Assembly (NCBI RefSeq): GCF_028751195.1
Contig: NZ_CP066784.1
Coordinates: 2,480,001-2,544,000, forward strand
Length of the DNA: 64,000 nucleotides
Direction: 5' to 3'
Origin: Alicyclobacillus sp. ALC3
GTDB taxonomy: Bacteria; Bacillota; Bacilli; Alicyclobacillales; Alicyclobacillaceae
Shown piece after piece: positions 59,065 through 64,000 of this stretch; within the stretch, counting starts at the first letter, position 1; each line of letters begins with the position of its first letter. The notes beneath the pieces are model-generated. The model searched no databases and was not told where the DNA came from. It worked only from the letters and a program-made list of their open reading frames with translations. The position numbers were made by a program, and so were the translations under genes.

Positions 59065-59757
59065 GTGCCAGCCACGAGATTTCGTATCATGATGCGGGCG
59101 ATCACGGTCGTCGTCGGGTGGGTCGCAGCGATCGCGATCGGCTGTACGCCAAGCCCTGCCCTCGCGGAACGCACCGTCAACGCGCCATCAAACACACACT
59201 CCTTCATCGTCGTCGACACGAACCAGAATCGCCTGACTCTGTATGAGGCAGGAGTTCCGGTTCAAATGTACAGCGTGGGGCTCGGGCGACCTGCGTCACC
59301 CACGCCCATTGGCGAGTGGCAGATCACGGACAAACAGCGTGACTGGGGCGGCGGCTTTGGTACCCGCTGGATGCGTATTAACGTGCCGTGGGGCATCTAC
59401 GGGATCCACGGGACAAACAAGCCACACCTAGTTGGTGGTGACGTCAGCAGCGGCTGCATCCGTATGCGCAACCAAGATGTCGAGCAGCTATACGACCGCG
59501 TGGGCGTAGGGACGCCCGTGGTGATTGAAGGGAATCCGCTGCGCTATTCGCGGCGCCTGGAGTACGGAAACATCGGATCAGATGTGCTGCTTGTGCAGGA
59601 CAGGCTGAGACGGCTCGGGTACTATCAAGGTCCGCGAGACGGCAAGTTTGGTTCTGCGACGGAGGAGGCACTGAAGAAGTTTGAGGCAGCCAAAGGGCTG
59701 CCTGTTGATGGGGTTGTTGGAATTGTCGATTACCGGGCGCTTGGCTTGGAAGAATAG
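59065..59757 (+). CDS. Secreted L,D-transpeptidase (YkuD) with peptidoglycan-binding domain
   Basis: A 230-residue exported cell-wall enzyme. A signal peptide (basic start, AITVVVGWVAAIAIG core) is followed by a likely cleavage after PALA (residue 35). YkuD catalytic residues: His115 in YGIHGT and Cys131 in SSGCIRM. A C-terminal PG_binding_1 repeat is seen (LEYGNIGSDVLLVQDRLRRLGYY, DGKFGSATEEALKKFEAAKGL). A GTG at 59065 follows CGGGAG. It forms 3-3 crosslinks or anchors proteins in the wall or spore cortex. Confidence 0.9.
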   Translation: MPATRFRIMMRAITVVVGWVAAIAIGCTPSPALAERTVNAPSNTHSFIVVDTNQNRLTLYEAGVPVQMYSVGLGRPASPTPIGEWQITDKQRDWGGGFGTRWMRINVPWGIYGIHGTNKPHLVGGDVSSGCIRMRNQDVEQLYDRVGVGTPVVIEGNPLRYSRRLEYGNIGSDVLLVQDRLRRLGYYQGPRDGKFGSATEEALKKFEAAKGLPVDGVVGIVDYRALGLEE

Positions 59758-59810
59758 TTAGTGTGCGGCTCATATGCACCTGGTGTCGTGTTCGTGGATG
59801 GTTGATCGCC

Positions 59811-60368
59811 TCATGTGGGTGAATTCGTTCCAGTTTCCGCCTCGCGAAGTCGAGGGTAGGACACATCCTTTTGCGACAGAATAGGTGCTGAATACGGCCA
59901 TGGAATGCCAAGCTCAGGGTCGTTCCAGGCGATTCCTCGTTCGTGTGTCGGTGAGTAGAACTCGTCTACCTTGTACAGCACCTCAGTATTCGGGACTAGA
60001 GTACAAAAACCATGAGCGAATCCTCTCGGGACTAGCAAAAGCCGGTTGTTGTCTTCGGTCAGTACGATACTTGACCATCGGCCGTACGTTGAAGAGCCTG
60101 TTCGTAGGTCAACGAACACGTCGTAAATCGCACCCCGCAAAACGCGAATCAGCTTGGCTTGTGCTTTCGGGGGCAATTGATAGTGAAGCCCTCGCAAGGT
60201 GCCAGACTGTGTGGAGAGCGACTGGTTATCCTGAACGAACTCGTTCGTAACTCCGTGTTTCGTGAACACGTCTCGATGATAGACCTCACTAAAATGACCC
60301 CGATTGTCCGCAAAAGTCTTCCATTCTAAGACCACTGCGCCTGACAGTGGCGTAGGCATTACGACCAT
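59811..60368 (-). CDS. rfbC: dTDP-4-dehydrorhamnose 3,5-epimerase
   Basis: A 185-residue cupin enzyme. DNRGHFSEVYHRDVF, FVQDNQSLSTQSGTLRGLHYQLPP (with the catalytic His), AIYDVFVDLRTGSSTYG, LLVPRGFAHGFCTL and EVLYKVDEFYSPTHERGIAWNDPELGI are the standard RmlC motifs. The ATG follows GGGGGAA. The third gene of rfbB-rfbD-rfbC on the minus strand. Confidence 0.95.
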   Translation of the reverse strand: MVVMPTPLSGAVVLEWKTFADNRGHFSEVYHRDVFTKHGVTNEFVQDNQSLSTQSGTLRGLHYQLPPKAQAKLIRVLRGAIYDVFVDLRTGSSTYGRWSSIVLTEDNNRLLLVPRGFAHGFCTLVPNTEVLYKVDEFYSPTHERGIAWNDPELGIPWPYSAPILSQKDVSYPRLREAETGTNSPT

Positions 60369-60466
60369 GCTGTTCCCCCATTTCTACTTTTACATGTCCG
60401 TTCTACTGTTGTATGTCCGTTTGTGCATTCTTCTATTGCCGTTCACAGAGACTCGTTGCGCTGCTA

Positions 60467-61318
60467 CTAGGTTGTATGCTGCTTGTCGCGAAAGTAAGCA
60501 GCCAAAGCGTCACGCCAGTCGCGCAGCGGGGTGAAGCCAGCAGTCTGCATGGTTGTGCTGTGAAGAGCAGAACTCAGGGGCCTACGCGCTGACTGCGGGA
60601 ATTCGGCCGACGTACAAGGGATTACTCGGACATCTCTCCTCGCACAGCGGAAAATCTCTTTTGCGAACTCGTACCAGGAACACGTGCCCGCATTCGACGC
60701 GTGATAGATGCCGTAGTGGTCTGTATCCAGAAGTTGCACGATAAAACCCGCCAAATCTCGGGCATACGTGGGGCTGCCCGTCTGGTCGTTGACAACCTGA
60801 AGCACCCCTTGGTGTTCAGCTAGGGCGAGTATTTTGGTAACGAAGTTTGCGCCGTACTGACCATACAGCCATGAGGTCCGGACGACAAAGTGAGCGGGAG
60901 TTCCCGATTGCGCAAGGACCTCGCCGAACCATTTAGACTGTCCGTAGACATTGATGGGGCTAGGGCGATCGGTCTCTCGGTACGCCCCGTCCGACGTGCC
61001 GTCAAAGACGTAGTCGGTGCTGATGTAACACACTTTAGCGCCGACTCGGCGTGCAGCCTCAACGACGTTGCGGGTGCCAAGGGCGTTGACACGCAAAGCC
61101 TGTAAAGCATCGGTCTCCGCGCGGTCGACGGAGGTATAAGCTGCTGCGTGCACGACCGCATCAGGGCGGAGGTCCTCGAATACAGATTGCACACAGTCCA
61201 CGTTACAAACGTCCAACTGGTGCCTGTTGTACCCCACCATCCTGAGGTGCTCCTGCGGACCTTGCAGCAATTCTTGACCAAGCTGGCCGTCAGCTCCCGT
61301 GACCAATACCGTCTTCAT
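60467..61318 (-). CDS. rfbD: dTDP-4-dehydrorhamnose reductase
   Basis: A 283-residue SDR performing the last step to dTDP-L-rhamnose. VTGADGQLGQELL, HAAAYTSVDRAETD, STDYVFDGTSDGAYRE, YGQSKWFGE (YxxxK), VRTSWLYGQYG and NDQTGSPTYARDLA match RmlD. Its ATG overlaps the rfbB stop (ATGA). Confidence 0.95.
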   Translation of the reverse strand: MKTVLVTGADGQLGQELLQGPQEHLRMVGYNRHQLDVCNVDCVQSVFEDLRPDAVVHAAAYTSVDRAETDALQALRVNALGTRNVVEAARRVGAKVCYISTDYVFDGTSDGAYRETDRPSPINVYGQSKWFGEVLAQSGTPAHFVVRTSWLYGQYGANFVTKILALAEHQGVLQVVNDQTGSPTYARDLAGFIVQLLDTDHYGIYHASNAGTCSWYEFAKEIFRCARRDVRVIPCTSAEFPQSARRPLSSALHSTTMQTAGFTPLRDWRDALAAYFRDKQHTT

Positions 61319-62337
61319 TGTTCATCTCCTGCCTTTCGTGCCCCGCCGGGTTCCGCGTCGTGATACGTACCTGACAGTATGGGGCGCCACCACCATTCGT
61401 TCGCCACGTACCAGCGCACGGTACTCAACAGAGCCTGTTGAAACGAATACTGCGGGGTCCATCCTAACTCACGCGTGATTTTGCTAGCGTCCGTGGCGTA
61501 GCGACGGTCATGGCCAGGACGGTCATCGACATATTGGATCAAAGACTCTGGTTTGTTCAGGTAGTGTAGGACCAACCGGGCGACCTCTAGATTTGTTCGC
61601 TCGTTGTCACAGCCAACGTTGTATACCTCCCCGACCTGACCATGCTGAAGTACGAAATCGATGGCGCGGCAGTGGTCGTCGACGTACAGCCAGTCGCGGA
61701 TGTTCAGCCCGTCACCGTACAGCGAGACCGGTTTGTTCTGCAGCGCTTGCGTGATCATGCGTGGAATCAGCTTCTCAGGGAACTGGTACGGACCGAAGTT
61801 GTTTGAGCAACGGGTGATTTGAGCAGGTACGCCGTACGTCCGAGAATACGCCCCGACCAAGAGGTCGGCGGCTGCCTTACTTGCTGAGTAGGGGTTGTTT
61901 GGGTGCAGTGCTGTATCTTCGACAAACTTCCCGGTAGCAGGCAATGATCCGTAGACTTCGTCTGTCGACACGTGGACAAATCGACGGACCGGATGGCGGC
62001 GGATGGCCTCTAGCAACGTGTGCGTACCAACAACGTTGGTTCGGATAAACTCCCGCGAATCGACAATGCTTCTGTCGACGTGGGATTCCGCGGCAAAATG
62101 GACGACGAAGTCGACGCCGAGACGCAGGACGTTCTCTACATCTTGTGCATTTGCGACGTCGCCTTGTACGAAGCGGTAGTTCGGACTCGCTGCGAATCTC
62201 TTCAATGTTGCAGGGTGCGCTGCATAGGTCATGGCATCCAAGTTGATGAACTCGTCTCCCGGATGTTGCGTCAGGCCGCGCGCAATGAACCGGCTACCGA
62301 TGAAGCCTGCACCACCTGTGATCAACCATATGGCCAT
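61315..62337 (-). CDS. rfbB: dTDP-glucose 4,6-dehydratase
   Basis: A 340-residue extended SDR. ITGGAGFIGSRF, HFAAESHVDRSI, STDEVYGSLP, PYSASKAAADLLVGAY (YxxxK), TRCSNNFGPYQFPEKLIPRMI and RDWLYVDDHCRAI match RmlB. The ATG at 62337 has AAGAGGTGA upstream and gives the family start MAIWLITGG. First gene of the operon; divergent from the coiled-coil gene at 62582. Confidence 0.95.
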   Translation of the reverse strand: MAIWLITGGAGFIGSRFIARGLTQHPGDEFINLDAMTYAAHPATLKRFAASPNYRFVQGDVANAQDVENVLRLGVDFVVHFAAESHVDRSIVDSREFIRTNVVGTHTLLEAIRRHPVRRFVHVSTDEVYGSLPATGKFVEDTALHPNNPYSASKAAADLLVGAYSRTYGVPAQITRCSNNFGPYQFPEKLIPRMITQALQNKPVSLYGDGLNIRDWLYVDDHCRAIDFVLQHGQVGEVYNVGCDNERTNLEVARLVLHYLNKPESLIQYVDDRPGHDRRYATDASKITRELGWTPQYSFQQALLSTVRWYVANEWWWRPILSGTYHDAEPGGARKAGDEQ

Positions 62338-62581
62338 ACGACTTATCACCTCTTGGTCAGATAGGGTTAGCTCCGTATGTTGGACCGCCAACCGTCAGGA
62401 CGACGCAGTCGTGTCCACGCTTAGTGTATGTGCGCAATGGCGGAACGTTTTGACTTGCACCTACTTGTTCTTCCTGAGTCCGGCCGGGATGGGACAAAGG
62501 CACATTTTTTGTACTTGCCTACACGAGATTGAACGACGTACATATTTCTGGTGCATAGACAAGTATTGGAGGTGGCCACGA

Positions 62582-63148
62582 TTGGCGAACGTAGGTGCAG
62601 TCCGTGTGCGCAAAATCACTGTTGGCGAGGTTAAGGTGGGGCGCGTCGTTCGAGTGAAGAGCGGTGGGGCTAGCAGGTGTGGGAGACGCGAAGACCCTTA
62701 CTTGCTCATTCGTAGACTGAAACATGAATTCAGACACTTTAAGCGGACGGTCGAGCGCGAGCAGGCTGAACAGAACAGAAAGATCGAGCGGTTGTCCCAC
62801 CAGGTCAGGCACCTGTATAGGGACATCGAAGAGTTGCGTGAAGAAATCCGTAGGTTGCAGACCCGTGTTGCGGCCTTAGAGGCAGCCATCGCGGTGCTGC
62901 AGACCGAAATTGCGGCGCTACAAACAGAAGTTGCGACGCTGCGGACAGAGATTGAGAGCGGCATTATCCCGAACCCGGCGCTACAAGCATACTTCGAGTC
63001 AAAGTTAAACCAAACCGTCACTGTGACGACACCCGACGGGAATATTTCAGGCGTGGTGATCGTCGTTGGCACCGATGCTGTCGAGATTCGCGAAGCAGGT
63101 GGAGATATCGTGATTATCCCGTACAGCAAGGTGACTGCAGTTTCATAA
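62582..63148 (+). CDS. Coiled-coil protein with C-terminal Sm-like domain
   Basis: A 188-residue protein. The TTG at 62582 lies six bases after GGAGGTGG and starts MANVGAVRVRKITVGEVKVG. Residues about 40-125 are a continuous coiled coil ending in perfect heptads (IAVLQTE, IAALQTE, VATLRTE). Then NPALQAYFESK leads to a small beta-barrel: QTVTVTTPDGNISGVVIVVG, DAVEIREAGGDIVIIPYSKVTAVS, like Sm/DUF2642-type folds. A shorter, frameshifted paralogue lies at 51263-51577. It is 12 bases upstream of the next small gene. Probably an oligomer-forming structural or adaptor protein; function unknown. Confidence 0.78.
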   Translation: MANVGAVRVRKITVGEVKVGRVVRVKSGGASRCGRREDPYLLIRRLKHEFRHFKRTVEREQAEQNRKIERLSHQVRHLYRDIEELREEIRRLQTRVAALEAAIAVLQTEIAALQTEVATLRTEIESGIIPNPALQAYFESKLNQTVTVTTPDGNISGVVIVVGTDAVEIREAGGDIVIIPYSKVTAVS

Positions 63149-63160
63149 GGAGGCATTGGT

Positions 63161-63364
63161 ATGACCTTTCAAGAAATGTTGGCGTCGTTTCTTGGCAGAC
63201 TTGCGGAGGTAGCGGTTCCGAACCAGTTTTTCGAAGGAACCATCTACCGAGTTGGCACATTGAATTTGACTCTGCAATCTATACCACCCATCTACGGACC
63301 GCCGACTGAGACTGTGATTCCCTATATCAATATCGACTATGTCCGCATCCTTGTGAGTGCCTGA
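63161..63364 (+). CDS. Small Sm-like protein, paralogue of the gene at 51040
   Basis: A 67-residue beta-rich protein (MTFQEMLASFLGRLAEVAV, FEGTIYRVG, LTLQSIPPIYGP, TVIPYINIDYVRIL) with AAGGAGG before its ATG. It follows the coiled-coil gene at once. The order, long partner first and short partner second, is the same in the 51 kb copy on the other strand. Confidence 0.78.
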   Translation: MTFQEMLASFLGRLAEVAVPNQFFEGTIYRVGTLNLTLQSIPPIYGPPTETVIPYINIDYVRILVSA

Positions 63365-63411
63365 CGCAGGCTCACTCGGCAACCCGTCGCGGTTTAGAAA
63401 ATGTACCATTG

Positions 63412-63450
63412 GAGCCCGCCAAGGAAGTTTCACCACTTCCTGGCGGGCTC
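63412..63450 (+). terminator. Hairpin, probable terminator
   Basis: GAGCCCGCCA (63412-63421) pairs perfectly with TGGCGGGCTC (63441-63450), with an inner GGAAG/CTTCC stem. There is no T run. It separates the Sm-like pair from rfbA. Confidence 0.65.
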
Positions 63451-63506
63451 ACCCCGGTGGGTCATCGCAGGTGGTAATAGCGCTATTTGAGACGGGAGTG
63501 TGTGTG

Positions 63507-64000
63507 ATGAAAGGTGTCATTTTGGCCGGAGGGACGGGAACTCGGTTGGCTCCCCTGACCCATCTGTTTAACAAACACCTGCTTCCGGTGGGGCGGTACC
63601 CGATGATTGTGCATCCATTTATGCAAATGGTGAATTCCGGGGTGCAAGACGTTCTCGTTGTCACTTCACCCGACACCGTGGGCTTCTTGGCCCGGCTCAT
63701 CGGGGATGGTCATAGGCAAGGAGTTCAGGTGTCCTATCGGGTACAAGAACATCCTGGGGGCATCGCGCATGGATTGGCGCTGGCTCGGGATTTTGTCGGT
63801 GAGCATCCGTGTCTGGTTATACTCGGCGACAACATTCTGACGGACAACCTGAAACCGTATGTGGAAAGCTTTCGCGCTGCGCCACAAGGTGCACACATCT
63901 TTGTGAAGGCTGTTGACGACCCGACTCGCTACGGCGTCGCAGAGGTGCGTGGCAATCAGGTAACGCGCATTGTGGAGAAGCCGAAGCAGCCAAAAAGCAA
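63507..64000 (+). CDS. rfbA: Glucose-1-phosphate thymidylyltransferase, N-terminal part
   Basis: The frame runs off the right edge; about 164 residues are visible. MKGVILAGGTGTRLAPLT is the nucleotide-binding start, with LLPVGRYPMI, YRVQEHPGGIAHGLALARDFV and VILGDNILTDNL as in RmlA/RfbA (NKHLLPV replaces the more usual NKQLLPV). The ATG at 63507 follows GGGAG by eight bases. It makes dTDP-glucose for the rfbBDC genes, from which it is separated and inverted. Similarity to shorter RmlA-like thymidylyltransferases cannot be excluded from this part. Confidence 0.9.
   Translation, partial: MKGVILAGGTGTRLAPLTHLFNKHLLPVGRYPMIVHPFMQMVNSGVQDVLVVTSPDTVGFLARLIGDGHRQGVQVSYRVQEHPGGIAHGLALARDFVGEHPCLVILGDNILTDNLKPYVESFRAAPQGAHIFVKAVDDPTRYGVAEVRGNQVTRIVEKPKQPKS

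Noticed and set aside
58880..59092. 70-codon gene upstream of the L,D-transpeptidase
   Set aside because: It has a moderate ribosome site only, no domain, composition like a random frame, and overlap with a clear start codon of a real gene.
59885..60250. 121-codon plus-strand frame
   Set aside because: Antisense to the intact rfbC gene, with no ribosome site.

Overview
The window looks like chromosomal DNA from a high-GC, endospore-forming Bacillota, plausibly Alicyclobacillaceae-like. This is inference. The grounds are strong AGGAGG-type ribosome sites with many GTG and TTG starts, a diverged alpha/beta small acid-soluble spore protein, a DUF2164 protein, a complete lysine-aminomutase (Kam) module, and nucleotide-sugar pathways common in such genomes. 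I saw no rRNA, tRNA, insertion sequence or CRISPR-cas genes.

Bases 1-20,000 are mostly housekeeping and transport. They hold an ABC-2 permease tail, an M20 dipeptidase, a DHA2-family exporter with a readable promoter/operator, a polysaccharide deacetylase, an M14 carboxypeptidase, an aldo/keto reductase, Tex, a Bcr/CflA exporter, two low-complexity hypothetical proteins, an aspartate-type aminotransferase and a class A penicillin-binding protein. Intergenic spaces carry unusual minisatellites built on short palindromes: 70-71 bp units at 12.6-13.1 kb and exact 42 bp units at 16.5-17.3 kb.

Bases 19,800-33,800 form an amino-acid and polyamine block. It has speE-speB (spermidine synthase, agmatinase), a spore-protein-like gene, a PAS/AAA+/Fis sigma-54 activator, a sigma-54 promoter (24332-24347), L-erythro-3,5-diaminohexanoate dehydrogenase (kdd), lysine 2,3-aminomutase (kamA) and a translationally coupled kamB-kamC-kamD-kamE run. 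This is the first half of lysine fermentation. The later enzymes (kce, kal) are not in the window. A 19 bp RNA stem sits in the kamA leader, and an exact 41 bp palindromic minisatellite separates kamA from kamB.

Bases 34,900-64,000, after three tandem copies of a ~250 bp repeat, form a surface-glycan region that is visibly less GC-rich from about 43 kb. Convergent operons legB-legC-legG-legI (+) and ptmE-ptmF-legF-ptmA (-) encode the GDP-sugar route to CMP-legionaminic acid, but the expected acetyltransferase gene is only a 37-codon remnant. Next come a 12-residue-repeat protein, a second protein with a similar beta domain, three small proteins, a Maf-type (DUF115) glycosyltransferase and a sulfotransferase. 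A GDP-mannose to N-acetylperosamine set (manC, gmd/rmd-like, per, neuD-like), four glycosyltransferases, an L,D-transpeptidase and dTDP-rhamnose genes (rfbB, D, C and a partial rfbA) follow.

Two copies of a small two-gene module, a coiled-coil/Sm-like protein plus a 66-67 residue beta-barrel-like protein, sit at 51.0-51.6 kb (one gene frameshifted) and 62.6-63.4 kb (intact). The Maf, repeat-protein, small-protein and Sm-like-pair group is the best candidate here for an undescribed system, possibly glycosylation and assembly of a spore or cell surface layer. That function is inferred from context only.
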